DNA from: Methylorubrum sp. B1-46
GTDB taxonomy: Bacteria; Pseudomonadota; Alphaproteobacteria; Rhizobiales; Beijerinckiaceae
Direction of reading: 5' to 3'
Length of the DNA stretch: 64,000 bases
NCBI RefSeq assembly: GCF_021117295.1
Contig: NZ_CP088247.1
Coordinates: 1-64,000, forward strand
In this document: in pieces, positions 26,711 through 36,589 of the stretch
Layout: every line of letters starts with the position of its first letter
How positions within the stretch are numbered: the stretch's first letter is position 1
Made by a program: the position numbers and the translations under genes
The notes under the pieces: model-generated
Database searches by the model: none
What the model saw: only the letters and a program-made list of their open reading frames with translations
What the model was told of the DNA's origin: nothing

Positions 26711-28759
26711 TCAGGCCCTCTCGCCGCCGAGCACCAATCGCAGCGAGCGGGCGAGTTCGTCGCGGCGGTAGGGTTTGTTGAGCACGGCAAGCTCGCCCTG
26801 ACCGATGACCTGTCCTTCGTCGAGATTCGCCACGTAGCCCGACGTCAGCAGGATCTTGATGTCGGGCCGCACGCGCCGCGCCTCGACCGCGAGTTGCGAG
26901 CCGTTCATCCCACCCGGCATGACGACATCCGAGAACAGAATGTCGATGCGCTCGACGCCGTGCAGATACGCCAGAGCCTCGCTGGCGTTGCGGGTGACGA
27001 TGACCCGGTAGCTCAGCTCTTCCAGGCTCTCGACCGCCATGCCGAGCACCTGCTCGTCGTCCTCGACCAGCAGCACCGTTTCGCCCTCGCCGGCGCGACG
27101 CAGCGGGATGGCACCGACCGGGCCGGTCCCGACTTCCTCGCCGGCCGGGTCGGTCGAGCGCGGAAAGAACAGGCTGACCGTCGTGCCCCGGCCCATCTCG
27201 GACTCGATCTGCGCGAAGCCCTTGGCGCTGCGGGTGAAGCCGTAGACCTGGCTGAGCCCGAGTCCGGTACCCTTGCCGACCTCCTTGGTGGTGAAGAACG
27301 GCTCGAACACGCGCTGGAGCTTGTCGGCCGGGATGCCGCTGCCGGTGTCTGTCACGGAAATCACGACGTAAGGGCCCGGCGGAACGTCCTTGTCGGCGAC
27401 CGCCGCCGTACCGAGGCGGACGTTGCGGCTCGTGACCGCGATGCGCGCCGGTCCGTCCTGACCCTCCAGGGCATCGCGCGCGTTGACGATCAGGTTCAGC
27501 ACCGCCGCCTCGAACTGGGCCGGATCGATGCGGATCGGGTCCAGCGCCGGATCGAGATCGAAGGTCAGCGTCACGGCACCGGTGGCCGCGCGTTCGGCGA
27601 GCGGCCGGAAATCCAGCAGCAGCCGGTTCGGGTTCAACGTCTGCGGCCGCAGCATCTGGCGGCGGGAGAAGGCGAGGAGCTGCTGGGTCAACTGCTCGCC
27701 GCGCCGCGCCGCGCCCATGGCCGCCTCGGCCAAGCGCTTGACGCGGTCGGTCTGCTCCGGGCGGCGCAGCATCATGTCGAGGCCGCCGACGATCACGGTC
27801 AAAAGGTTGTTGAAGTCGTGCGCCACGCCGCCGGTGAGCTGGCCGATGGCCTCCATCTTCTGCGCCTGCCGCAGGGCTTCCTCGGTGATGTGCTGATCGG
27901 TGCGATCCATGAGGATGCCGGCGACGCGCACCGCCCGACCGACCTCGTCGCGCTTGACCTGCCCGCGCATGGCGATCCAGCGCACCGCCCCGTCCGTGCG
28001 CCGAATGCGGCATTCGAGATCGAGCCGGCCGCTCTCGACGATGCCGGCGAAAGCCTCCTCGGCGATGCTCCGGTCCTCGTCGAGCACGTGATTCAGAAAC
28101 GTCTCGCGGTCCCAGTCCCGTCCCGTGCCCTCGTAGCCGAACACGGCATCGAAGCGCGGCGAGCGGCGATGGATCCCGGTCGCAACGTCGATGTCCCACG
28201 AACTCATCCCGGCCGCGTCGAGGGCGAAGGCCAGGGTTTCGTGGGCCGCCGCGACCTCGCGGGTCCGCTCGGCCACGCGCCGCTCCAGCTCCTCGTTCGC
28301 CAGTCTGAGCTGGTGCTGGGCCCGCTCCCGTTCGAGGAGATGCTCCCGTGCCTGATATTGGCGCCGCCGCGCACGCAGGGACGAGACGACGGCGCTGGTC
28401 AGCGTCTCGGCGTTGATCGGGCGCTCCAACAAGACCACGTTGCCGAGCTGCCTCAACAGTTCGGCCGCGCGCCGGGTTCGCGGCCCGGCCTGACGCGTGG
28501 CCAGCACGACGAGCGGAAAGTCCGACCACGGTGCCTGCGCATCGAGCCAGCGCGACAGGTCGGCGATGTCACCCTCTGCCAAGGCCTCCTCGGTCACGAC
28601 CGCGGTGCCCGCGCCCGAACGCAGGCATCCCACCCACTCCGCCACGTCGAGGCAGACGAGGTTGTCGATGCCCGAGCGGTCCAGCACCTGCTCGATGACG
28701 GCGGCATCCCGCCCGCGCGGAGCCAGGATGAGGGCCCGCTCCTCCGTGGGGTTCCTCAC
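26711..28759 (-). CDS. Hybrid histidine kinase (degenerate receiver-PAS-HK-receiver)
   Basis: In order, the 682-residue protein has an N-terminal receiver-like domain lacking the phosphoacceptor Asp (about 8-130), a coiled coil, a PAS domain (about 172-295), a dimerisation helix with His314 in GGVAHDFNNLL, an ATPase domain with N-box NLIVNARDAL, DTGSGIP and GKGTGLGLS, and a C-terminal receiver (about 555-680) with EDDEQ, SDVVMP and a conserved Lys. No membrane segment is seen, so it is cytosolic. Its GTG start overlaps the stop of the KaiC-like gene (GTGA), implying coupled synthesis. It is related to the kinase at 30392. Confidence 0.92.
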   Translation of the reverse strand: MRNPTEERALILAPRGRDAAVIEQVLDRSGIDNLVCLDVAEWVGCLRSGAGTAVVTEEALAEGDIADLSRWLDAQAPWSDFPLVVLATRQAGPRTRRAAELLRQLGNVVLLERPINAETLTSAVVSSLRARRRQYQAREHLLERERAQHQLRLANEELERRVAERTREVAAAHETLAFALDAAGMSSWDIDVATGIHRRSPRFDAVFGYEGTGRDWDRETFLNHVLDEDRSIAEEAFAGIVESGRLDLECRIRRTDGAVRWIAMRGQVKRDEVGRAVRVAGILMDRTDQHITEEALRQAQKMEAIGQLTGGVAHDFNNLLTVIVGGLDMMLRRPEQTDRVKRLAEAAMGAARRGEQLTQQLLAFSRRQMLRPQTLNPNRLLLDFRPLAERAATGAVTLTFDLDPALDPIRIDPAQFEAAVLNLIVNARDALEGQDGPARIAVTSRNVRLGTAAVADKDVPPGPYVVISVTDTGSGIPADKLQRVFEPFFTTKEVGKGTGLGLSQVYGFTRSAKGFAQIESEMGRGTTVSLFFPRSTDPAGEEVGTGPVGAIPLRRAGEGETVLLVEDDEQVLGMAVESLEELSYRVIVTRNASEALAYLHGVERIDILFSDVVMPGGMNGSQLAVEARRVRPDIKILLTSGYVANLDEGQVIGQGELAVLNKPYRRDELARSLRLVLGGERA

Positions 28760-30282
28760 GCCTTTTTCCCCGGTGCCTCGGGATCCTGCAGCATTCCCAC
28801 CTGGCCACGATAGGCCGGCAGACCCGTGAGCACACCCTCGAAGTCGGTCAGAGCCTCACCGACACGCAGCCCTTCGGTCGAGAGCCGCAACTCGCGGATT
28901 GTGCGCTCGTGCGCATTCACGCGGCTCTTTACCACCGAGAGGGCGGTTCGGATCTCGGCTCTCGCTTCGAAGAAGCGGAACAGAACGATGCAGTCGCTGA
29001 GGTAGCTCAAATCGATGTCGTTGCGGACCTCCCCGATGACGCCGTGCTGACCGAGCACGAGGAGCGTCGTCACGCCCTTCTGGTTCAGGTAGCTCAGAAG
29101 TTCGTGCATCTGCAGGACGAGGTACTCCTCGCCCGGCATCGCGTGCAGATACGCGTTGAGGCTGTCGATGGCGACGAAGGTCGATTCGTGCTCCTCGACG
29201 GCCTGTCGCACGATGGAGGCGAATTCCCCCGGTGACAGCTCCGCCGGGTCGATCTGCGTGAGGGTGAGGCGCCCGGCCTCGACATGCGGCCTCAGGTCCA
29301 TGCCGAGCAGGGCGGCCCGGGTGATCAGGGTGCCGAGTCCCTCGTCGAAAAGGTAGTAGGTCGCCGTCTCGCCACGTTCGAGCGCGGCCAGCATGCAGCG
29401 CACCGCCGTCGTCGTCTTGCCCACGCCGGACGGGCCGAGCAGCAGTGTGTTGGTGCCGGGCACGAGGCCGCCGCCGAGGAGCAGGTCCAACTCGGCCGAG
29501 CCGGTCGGCCGAGTCGTCGCGTCGAAGGCTGCGTGGTGGTCGGCCGCGACGAGGCGCGGGAAGACTGCGATGCTGCCGGTCTCCACGACGAAGTCGTGAT
29601 AGCCGCCCCGGAACTTGATGCCGCGCATCTTGACGATGCGCAGGCGCCGACGCTCGGAGCCGAATTCGCGCGGGGTCTGTTCGAGGGAGATCACGCCGTG
29701 CGCGATGCTGTGGAGCTGAAGGTCGCCGGCCTCGGAGGTGCGGTCGTCCAGCATCAGCACGGTGCAGGACCGCTTGGAGAAGAACTGCTTCAGGGCCAGG
29801 ATCTGCCGGCGGTAGCGCAGGGGGTTCTGGGCGAGCAGGCGCAGCTCCGACAGGCTGTCGAACACCACGCGCTCGGGCTTCACGCTCTCGACGCGGGCGA
29901 TGACCTCCCGGACGGTCTCGCCGAGTTCGATCTCGGAGGGATGCAGAATAGACTGCTCGCTGTCGGGATCGAGGCCCATCTCGTTGACCAATTCGTAGAG
30001 GTCGATCCCGTCGAGAGACCAGCCATGGCTCGCCGCCGCAGCGCGGAGTTCGTCCGCGGTCTCCGACAGCGTCACGTACAGGCTTCGCTCGCCTCGCGCC
30101 GCGCCTTCGAGGAGGAACTGCAGCGCCAGTGTCGTCTTTCCGGTGCCGGGAGTGCCTTCAAGCAGATAGAGCCGGTCCGGCGTCAGGCCGCCGCCGAGTA
30201 TCTCGTTCAAGCCGGGGATACCGGTCGAAATTCTGATATCGGAACCCGGCCGACCACTCATTACTGTTCTCGCCTCGCTCAT
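28756..30282 (-). CDS. Double-domain KaiC-like ATPase
   Basis: KaiC proteins are hexameric RecA-like ATPases; in non-clock bacteria they act as signalling or timing partners. The 508-residue protein has two such domains: Walker A GTPGTGKT near residue 43-50 and GPSGVGKT near 283-290, with an acidic SETADE segment in the first. The ATG at 30282 was chosen; 30261 is a close alternative, and the upstream open frame is Arg/Pro-rich and unlikely. There is no kaiA or kaiB here. It lies between two hybrid kinases on the same strand and overlaps the downstream one by four bases. Confidence 0.9.
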   Translation of the reverse strand: MSEARTVMSGRPGSDIRISTGIPGLNEILGGGLTPDRLYLLEGTPGTGKTTLALQFLLEGAARGERSLYVTLSETADELRAAAASHGWSLDGIDLYELVNEMGLDPDSEQSILHPSEIELGETVREVIARVESVKPERVVFDSLSELRLLAQNPLRYRRQILALKQFFSKRSCTVLMLDDRTSEAGDLQLHSIAHGVISLEQTPREFGSERRRLRIVKMRGIKFRGGYHDFVVETGSIAVFPRLVAADHHAAFDATTRPTGSAELDLLLGGGLVPGTNTLLLGPSGVGKTTTAVRCMLAALERGETATYYLFDEGLGTLITRAALLGMDLRPHVEAGRLTLTQIDPAELSPGEFASIVRQAVEEHESTFVAIDSLNAYLHAMPGEEYLVLQMHELLSYLNQKGVTTLLVLGQHGVIGEVRNDIDLSYLSDCIVLFRFFEARAEIRTALSVVKSRVNAHERTIRELRLSTEGLRVGEALTDFEGVLTGLPAYRGQVGMLQDPEAPGKKA

Positions 30283-30391
30283 CGGATTCGACGAAGGTCC
30301 ATACCGTGGCACGGCTCTCGCCAAGGGTTGTGTAGACGTCGCGACGGCTAGCGTCTGCACTGGCGATAACACACGGACGCGGCGGTTGGCC

Positions 30392-32878
30392 TCATCCCCG
30401 TGCGGGACGAATTGGCTTGTCGAAGGCCTCCGCCGATCCGGTCCGTTCCGACCGGGGCCGCGGGGCGATCGCCTTGCAGAGGGCTTTCGAGACCTGATCG
30501 GCGGAATAGGGCTTCTGCACCAGCTCGAAACCGTGCGCACCTTCCTGAGCCAGCACATGGCTGTATCCCGAGGTCAGGATCACCGGGAGGTCCGGGTGGG
30601 TGCGGCGCAGCCGCTTGGCCAACTCGATTCCGCCCATGCCCGGCATCACCACATCGGAAAACACCGCTTCGAACGCTGCGGGCTCCGACACCAGCGCGCT
30701 CAAGGCCTCCTCGGCATTGGCAGCCCACCGCGTCTCGAAGCCCAGATCCTGCAGAATCTGAGTCGCGAACCGCCCGACCTCGACATTGTCCTCGACCACC
30801 AAGATCCGCTGACCGGCGCCGATCGGCGGCTCGTCGCCTTGCCTCCCAGGTACCTCTGCTTCCTGTACGGCCTCCGTCTCGGGCAGAAAGAGCGTGAACG
30901 TCGTGCCGTCGCCGACGACGCTCTCGACCGAGACGTCGCCGCCGGACTGCTTGGCGAAGCCGAAGACCTGGCTGAGGCCGAGACCGGTCCCGCGCCCGAC
31001 CTCCTTGGTCGTGAAGAAGGGCTCGAAGATGCGGCCGATCCGCTCGGCGGTGATGCCCGACCCCGTATCGGACAGGGAAATCGCCGCGAAGGGGCCCGGA
31101 GCACCGGCATGCCCGCGGATCGGCGGCATCGACACGGAGCAGGTTAGCCGCAGCGTCAGGGTGCCCTCCCCCTCCATGGCGTCGCGGGCGTTGACCGCCA
31201 TGTTGATGAGTGCGGTCTCGAACTGGCTGAGATCCGCGCGGACGTAACAGGCCGTGTCCAATCCCTCCGTCACGACCCGTATGCGGGCGCCCGTCACGGT
31301 ATCGAGCATGTCGGCAACCGCGTGCAGCCGCGCGCCCACATCGAACACTTCAGGCTTGAGCGTCTGGCGGCGGGCGAAGGCCAGGAGCTGCCCCGTGAGC
31401 TTGGCAGCCCGGTCGACCGTCTCGGAGACGGCGTCGAGATAGCGCACCTTGCGGACCTCCGGCAGTTCCGGGCGGCGCAGGAAGTCGACCGAGGAGCGGA
31501 TGATCGTCAGGAGGTTATTGAAGTCGTGCGCCACGCCGCCGGTGAGCTGGCCCACGGCTTCCAGTTTCTGCGATTGGCGAAGCGCCTCTTCGGCAAAGCG
31601 CTGCTCGGTGATGTCCCGGCCGAATCCGAAGAGGAGGTCGTCACCCGGCACGACGGTCCATGAGACGTGGCGCGGGCCGTTCTCCTTCGTGAGGAGCATG
31701 AGTTCGATGTCGCCGGACGCGGGCGTCGCGGCCCGCCGCATCAGGTCGGAGGCAGCCTGCTCCCGTCCGTCGGGCGCAACGAAGTCGAGCACGTTGCGCC
31801 CGATGGTCTCCTCTTCCGACCAGCCGAGCGAGCGCGTCCAGGACGGGTTGACCGAGCGGATCTCGCCGTCGTGCCGCGCCACGAATTTGAGGACCGGCGA
31901 CAGGTTCCAGATCCGATCCCGTGCCTTCTCCTGTTCGGCAACCTGCGCTTCGAGCTGCTGAGCCCGCAGGGCGAGCAGTTCCTCGGTCTGCTTGCGATCG
32001 GTGATGTCCTGCACGAACACGTAGATGCCGACGACCTCGCCGGTCTGGCTCCGGTTCGGGATGTAGCGGATCGCCGCGTCGCGCGGCCGTCCGTCCGGGT
32101 GCGGCCAAGACCGCTCGAACTGGACGTCCGCACCGGCCATGGCCTGTTCGATGAGCGGGCGGCGGGCCTCGAACTCGGCTGTCCCGAGGAGTTCCTCGAT
32201 CGTGCGACCCACGACATGCTCGGGCCTTCGGCCGATCCATGCCTCGTAGGCAGCATTGGCGAAGCGATAGGTGAAGGTGCGGTCGATGAACGCGATCAGC
32301 GCCGGCATCGCGTCCGCGATCAGGCGGAGTTCCGCCTCGCGGGCCGCGAGATCGGCTTCCACCCGTTTTCGGTCCGTGATGTCGATGACGAACTCGAAGC
32401 CGCGGCCATCCTCCAGCAACGTGGCACCGAACATGGCCCAGAACCGGGAGCCGTCCTTACGAAAATACTGTTTCTCATAAGGGGTCGTGCGTCCGGTGGC
32501 CTTCAGATCTTTGAAAGCGCGCCAGGATACGTCGAGCCATTCCGGCGGTGTCAGCACCTGCCAACTGAGGCGCCCGGCGTTGAGATCCTCGCGGCTGTAG
32601 CCGCACATCGCCAGGAAGGCGTCGTTGGCATCGAGAAGCTGGCCGTCCAAGTCGAAGTAGATGCCGCCCACTGTCGCGATGGTGAGCGCTTCCCGCAAAC
32701 GGGCCCGGCTGGCCGCCAGGGTGGCGGCCGGCAAGGCGTGCGGATCGATGTCGGGGCCGCGGTTCTGCTCCTCGAGCGCTTCTCGCAGACGGGCGTTCTC
32801 GGCTTCCAGCGCAGCCACCCGCTGCCGCAGTTCGTCGGCCTCAGCGTCGGTCACGCTACGAGATCCCTGCTTGCGCAA
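30392..32878 (-). CDS. Multi-PAS hybrid histidine kinase
   Basis: The 828-residue cytosolic protein has a short N-terminal coiled coil (about 8-40), three PAS/PAC units (about 55-175, 180-300, 320-430), a phosphoacceptor helix with His451 in GGVAHDFNNLL, an ATPase domain (N-box NMAVNARDAM, DTGSGI, GRGTGLGLS) and a C-terminal receiver with VVEDN and SDVVMPGM. The kinase core closely resembles that of the 26711 gene, suggesting duplication. It would be transcribed first in the kinase-KaiC-kinase series, 109 nt before the KaiC-like gene. The signal sensed is unknown. Confidence 0.92.
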   Translation of the reverse strand: MRKQGSRSVTDAEADELRQRVAALEAENARLREALEEQNRGPDIDPHALPAATLAASRARLREALTIATVGGIYFDLDGQLLDANDAFLAMCGYSREDLNAGRLSWQVLTPPEWLDVSWRAFKDLKATGRTTPYEKQYFRKDGSRFWAMFGATLLEDGRGFEFVIDITDRKRVEADLAAREAELRLIADAMPALIAFIDRTFTYRFANAAYEAWIGRRPEHVVGRTIEELLGTAEFEARRPLIEQAMAGADVQFERSWPHPDGRPRDAAIRYIPNRSQTGEVVGIYVFVQDITDRKQTEELLALRAQQLEAQVAEQEKARDRIWNLSPVLKFVARHDGEIRSVNPSWTRSLGWSEEETIGRNVLDFVAPDGREQAASDLMRRAATPASGDIELMLLTKENGPRHVSWTVVPGDDLLFGFGRDITEQRFAEEALRQSQKLEAVGQLTGGVAHDFNNLLTIIRSSVDFLRRPELPEVRKVRYLDAVSETVDRAAKLTGQLLAFARRQTLKPEVFDVGARLHAVADMLDTVTGARIRVVTEGLDTACYVRADLSQFETALINMAVNARDAMEGEGTLTLRLTCSVSMPPIRGHAGAPGPFAAISLSDTGSGITAERIGRIFEPFFTTKEVGRGTGLGLSQVFGFAKQSGGDVSVESVVGDGTTFTLFLPETEAVQEAEVPGRQGDEPPIGAGQRILVVEDNVEVGRFATQILQDLGFETRWAANAEEALSALVSEPAAFEAVFSDVVMPGMGGIELAKRLRRTHPDLPVILTSGYSHVLAQEGAHGFELVQKPYSADQVSKALCKAIAPRPRSERTGSAEAFDKPIRPARG

Positions 32879-33371
32879 CGAATGGGTGCGGGCACCCCGA
32901 CGAATCCGCCCGCGATTGGCGTACAGCGTCGCATGAGCGCTTTCATGCCGCTTGCCGGATGGGAGTCGGCTGGATGATCAAGGAGACCGCTCGAACGAAT
33001 ATAGGATAAAAATCTGAGAGAACCGATCGGTGGCATGCACCTTCGTCACACGGTCGCAACGAAGATGTCAATCGAAAATAAACATTCCAAGTCAAGATCT
33101 TAGATCGAATGCGATTGAGGACTATTCGAATTTTAGCGTTTGATACTCGCATTTCTTCGATAAACGCTGAGCAATCGTAGCAACGAGCTGCAAAATACAA
33201 CCGAACCGTTGTAGCTGGCAGCAGCGGAAGCGGTTGGTGCCCTCCCAGCACGTTTGCCGGTTCACTCTAATCCCGTAGGAGGACGATCGGCCGCGCGATA
33301 CAGACCCTTTTGCGCGCGTTGACGCTGCGGACCGCGCGAGTGGCGCGGCGTTCGGGTCGAAGGTCCCTTTG
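32879..33371. other. Divergent intergenic region
   Basis: This 493-nt gap lies between the minus-strand kinase and the plus-strand DUF2252 gene. Its middle (about 33000-33180) is AT-rich, with runs such as GAAAATAAACATTCC, while the ends are GC-rich. No convincing frame, RNA gene or repeat was seen; it should hold both promoters. Confidence 0.4.
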
Positions 33372-34577
33372 ATGCGTATGAACGGCACGTATGGTCCTGA
33401 GGAACGTGCGATTGTGCTCGAGCGGCAGCGCACGCTCAAGATGGCACAGTCGGCCCACGCCTACGTTCGCGGCAACACCTTGAAATTCTACGAGTGGCTC
33501 GACGGTCTTTCGCGCGGCACCCTGCCGGAGGGTCCGCCGGTCTGGATCTGCGGTGACTGCCATCTCGGCAATCTCGGCCCCCTCGCCGACGCCGACGGTC
33601 GCGTCGATATTCAGATCCGCGACCTCGACCAGACGGTGATCGGAAACCCGACGCACGATCTCGTTCGCCTCGGGCTGTCGCTCGCGAGCGCCGCCCGCGG
33701 CTCGGATCTTCCTGGCGTCGTCACGGCCCGGATGCTGGAGGAGATGATCGCGGGCTACGCGGTGGGCCTGCACGCGGACGAGGATGACAGCCACCCGCCC
33801 GAGCCGGATGTGGTGCGCTCGGTGCGACGCCGGGCGCTCGGCCGGCACTGGAAGCACCTCGCCCGGGAGCGTCTGAAGCGCGTGGAGCCGGCCATTCCGC
33901 TGGGGCGCAAGTTCTGGGCTCTCGATGCGGGCGAGCGCCGGGCGCTCGACGAGTTGTTTCAGGAAGAGGCGGTACGCCACCTCGTGCTGGCGCTGAACGG
34001 GCGAAGCGAGGGCGCCGAAGCCCGCCTGATCGACGCGGCCTATTGGATGAAGGGCTGCAGCTCGCTCGGCTTCCTGCGCTACGCCGTCCTCGTCGGCATC
34101 ACCGAGCCGAATGAAAAGCGACGCCTCGCGCTGGTGGACCTGAAGGAAGCGGTCGAGACCGCCGCCCCGCCCGCGCCCGGTGCGCAGATGCCACCCGACC
34201 CGGCCGAGCGGGTGGTGACCGGGGCGCGGGCGCTGTCACCGAATCTCGGGGAGCGCATGCTGCCGGTTCATCTGCTCGGAAAGCCGGTCGTGATGCGCGA
34301 ACTCGCGCCGCAGGATCTGAAGCTCGATGTCGATCAGTTCGGCCGCGAGGAGGCGGTGCGCGCCGCGCATTACCTCGCCTACGTGGTCGGCAAAGCGCAT
34401 GGTCGTCAGATGGAGGCCGGAGCGCGGTCGGCTTGGCGCGCCGAGGTCACGAAGAAGGGCGCCACGGATGAGGGGGCGCCGTCCTGGCTCTGGTCCAGCG
34501 TGGTCGAACTCGCTGGCCGCCACGAGGTCGGCTACCTTCAGCACTGCCTTCGCTACGCCGGCCGGCAAGCCGCCTGA
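33372..34577 (+). CDS. DUF2252 family protein
   Basis: The 401-residue protein belongs to the DUF2252 family, whose fold resembles aminoglycoside-phosphotransferase-like kinases but whose substrate is unknown. Visible family features are FVRGN-like YVRGNTLKFYEWL, the ICGDCHLGNLG segment, IQIRDLDQTVIGNPTHDLVRL (acidic metal-binding-like) and the C-terminal AYVVGKAHGRQ. The ATG at 33372 follows AAGG by 8 nt; an ATG two codons later is also possible. It appears to be a single-gene unit. Confidence 0.88.
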   Translation: MRMNGTYGPEERAIVLERQRTLKMAQSAHAYVRGNTLKFYEWLDGLSRGTLPEGPPVWICGDCHLGNLGPLADADGRVDIQIRDLDQTVIGNPTHDLVRLGLSLASAARGSDLPGVVTARMLEEMIAGYAVGLHADEDDSHPPEPDVVRSVRRRALGRHWKHLARERLKRVEPAIPLGRKFWALDAGERRALDELFQEEAVRHLVLALNGRSEGAEARLIDAAYWMKGCSSLGFLRYAVLVGITEPNEKRRLALVDLKEAVETAAPPAPGAQMPPDPAERVVTGARALSPNLGERMLPVHLLGKPVVMRELAPQDLKLDVDQFGREEAVRAAHYLAYVVGKAHGRQMEAGARSAWRAEVTKKGATDEGAPSWLWSSVVELAGRHEVGYLQHCLRYAGRQAA

Positions 34578-34593
34578 GACCCGAGTGCGCCCC

Positions 34594-35592
34594 TCAGGAC
34601 CGGCGGCCCGTATGGCGTCCGCCGAGGACCAGGGCTGCCGTGGCCGCCAGTCCGGCCGCCAGTCCGGCGGTGGCGAGCGGGTGCAGGGTCGCGCGGGTGT
34701 AGGCGCTTGTGCGCATGACGTAGACCGGCGGGTCGCCCCGCTCCCGACCGGCGCCCTCGGGCCTGTGAAGCGCGCCCTCCGGGTTGCGCGGCGGCTCCGA
34801 CCGTTTCTGCAGGGCGATGATCGCCGGGGCGAGTTCGTCGTAGGCTCCCGGCGCGAATTCCTTGCCCATGACGAAGAGCTTGCCGCCGCCGCCCACGATG
34901 ATGTCCCGCTGCGGGTGAACGGCGGCGTGCAGGATCGCGTTGGCGACTTCCTGCGGCGGATAGATCGGCGGGGGCAGCGTCGGCTCGCGATCCATGTAGT
35001 TGCGCGCCCGGTTCGGGAGCGGCGTGTCAATCGAGGCGGGTTTCACCAGCGTCACCGAGACCGGAGCGCCCTCCGCCCGCAATTCCATCCGCAGCGTGTC
35101 GGTGAAGCCTTTCACTGCGTGTTTCGAGGCGGCGTAGAGCCCCTGGAACGGGAAGGCGAGATCGGAGGCGATGCTGCCGACATTGATGATGGCGCCGCCG
35201 CGCTCGCGTAAGTGCTCCGCGGCGATGAGCGAACCGTAGACCGTGCCCCAGAAATTGGTGCGGATCAGCCGCTCGTGATCCTCGGCCGCAATCTCGCGCA
35301 GTGGCCCGTAGACGGTGAGGCCGGCCACGTTCACCCAGGTGTCGAAGCCGCCGAAGGTGGCAAGCGCATGGTCGGCGATCGCCTGGACATCCTCGCGCCG
35401 GCCGACATCCGCGACGACGTGGGTGGCGCGCGGCCCGAGTTCGGCGGCGACCTCGGCCAGGATCGCCCCGCTTCGAGCCGCGAGGACGACACGGGCGCCG
35501 CGTTGCGCGGCCATGCGAGCGGTCGCGAGACCGATTCCGCTGGATGCTCCGGTAATGACGATGACCTGCTCGCGCAGCGGCTTGTGTCCCAT
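34594..35592 (-). CDS. SDR family oxidoreductase with C-terminal membrane anchor
   Basis: This is a short-chain dehydrogenase with NAD(P)-binding TGASSGIG near residues 13-20, NVAG-type VNVAGLT, a catalytic Ser in NVGSIAS and YAASK (Tyr-x3-Lys). After the roughly 250-residue core there is a basic, Pro-rich linker and a terminal hydrophobic helix (about 305-325), unusual for soluble SDRs and suggesting membrane attachment. The ATG at 35592 has AGGAG 9 nt upstream. The substrate is unknown. It is convergent with the DUF2252 gene, 16 nt apart. Confidence 0.9.
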   Translation of the reverse strand: MGHKPLREQVIVITGASSGIGLATARMAAQRGARVVLAARSGAILAEVAAELGPRATHVVADVGRREDVQAIADHALATFGGFDTWVNVAGLTVYGPLREIAAEDHERLIRTNFWGTVYGSLIAAEHLRERGGAIINVGSIASDLAFPFQGLYAASKHAVKGFTDTLRMELRAEGAPVSVTLVKPASIDTPLPNRARNYMDREPTLPPPIYPPQEVANAILHAAVHPQRDIIVGGGGKLFVMGKEFAPGAYDELAPAIIALQKRSEPPRNPEGALHRPEGAGRERGDPPVYVMRTSAYTRATLHPLATAGLAAGLAATAALVLGGRHTGRRS

Positions 35593-35699
35593 CCCGGCTC
35601 GCTCCTGTCCTGTCGCTTCGATGCGATCGCGAGGGGGGTACGCGCGACGGGCCCAACTGTTTCGGCCCGCGCGCAAACCGCGCAGGCTGATCGGTGGGC

Positions 35700-36395
35700 T
35701 TAGTCGCTCGCGTGTTCGGCGACGTAGCGGCCCAGCGCACTCGCCGCGTTGAGCATGTGGGCGCGCATGCGCCGCGCCGCGGCGTCGCCGTCGCCCTCGG
35801 CGATCGCCTGGAGGATCTCTCCGTGCTCGGCGCGGGAGCGCAGGATGCGTTCGCCCTGCCGCAACTGCGTCCGGCGAAAGGCCGACAGGCGCGAACGGAT
35901 CGACAAGGCCTGTTCGGCCATGAAGCCGTTATGGGTCGCGCGGTAGAGCGCCTCGTGGAAGGCGCGGTTGAGGGCGTCGTAGGTGTCGTAATCCTGCGCC
36001 GCCACCGGCTCGGCCGATTGTTCGTGCAGGTCCATCAGCGCACTGAGTTCAAGTGGCGTCATCCGGTAGGTCGCGAGGCGTACGCAGAGCGCCTCGAACT
36101 CGGCGGTCGTCTCGAACATCTCCATGATTCGCTCGGGCGTCATGCGGGTGACGACGACGCCGCGCCGCGGCCGCATCTCGACCAGGCCGCTTGAGGCGAG
36201 TTGGCGCAGGGCCTCGCGGACAGGCGTGCGCGAGGCGCCGAAGCGGTCGGCGAGATCCTGCTCGTCCAGCGCGATGCCTGCCGCGAGAACGCCGGAGGCG
36301 ATCTCGTCCGTCAAGGCGTTGCGGATCTGGTCGGAAAGCAGGCCACGCCCCTCGGCCATGCCGTCCATCGCGCCGCCCTCGCCCATCCGCATCAT
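35700..36395 (-). CDS. GntR/FadR-family regulator, probable mdc repressor
   Basis: The 231-residue protein has an N-terminal winged helix (about 18-85, with LDEQDLADRFGASRTPVREAL and MRPRRGVVV) and an FCD effector domain (about 95-220) bearing the acidic and His residues that bind metal and small carboxylates. It is divergent from mdcA with 324 nt between, the usual position of a malonate-responsive MdcY-type repressor. Four CGTATGC half-sites occur in that gap. Several Met codons near the start leave the exact N-terminus open. Confidence 0.9.
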   Translation of the reverse strand: MMRMGEGGAMDGMAEGRGLLSDQIRNALTDEIASGVLAAGIALDEQDLADRFGASRTPVREALRQLASSGLVEMRPRRGVVVTRMTPERIMEMFETTAEFEALCVRLATYRMTPLELSALMDLHEQSAEPVAAQDYDTYDALNRAFHEALYRATHNGFMAEQALSIRSRLSAFRRTQLRQGERILRSRAEHGEILQAIAEGDGDAAARRMRAHMLNAASALGRYVAEHASD

Positions 36396-36589
36396 CCTAT
36401 CAGCGCCCGCACGACGCCGAATGGCGGCGACCGGCCGACGAGGCAGCCGATGCCGGTGCGGGCGGTCGCGGTCAATGCGCCATCAGCCAAGTGGGTCCGT
36501 CTGGCACGACAGCTCCGTGCAGGCATCTGCATGCAGCGGCTTTCCGATTTTGAAATCGCGTATCTCAATGCTGATATCGCTGCTGTTGT

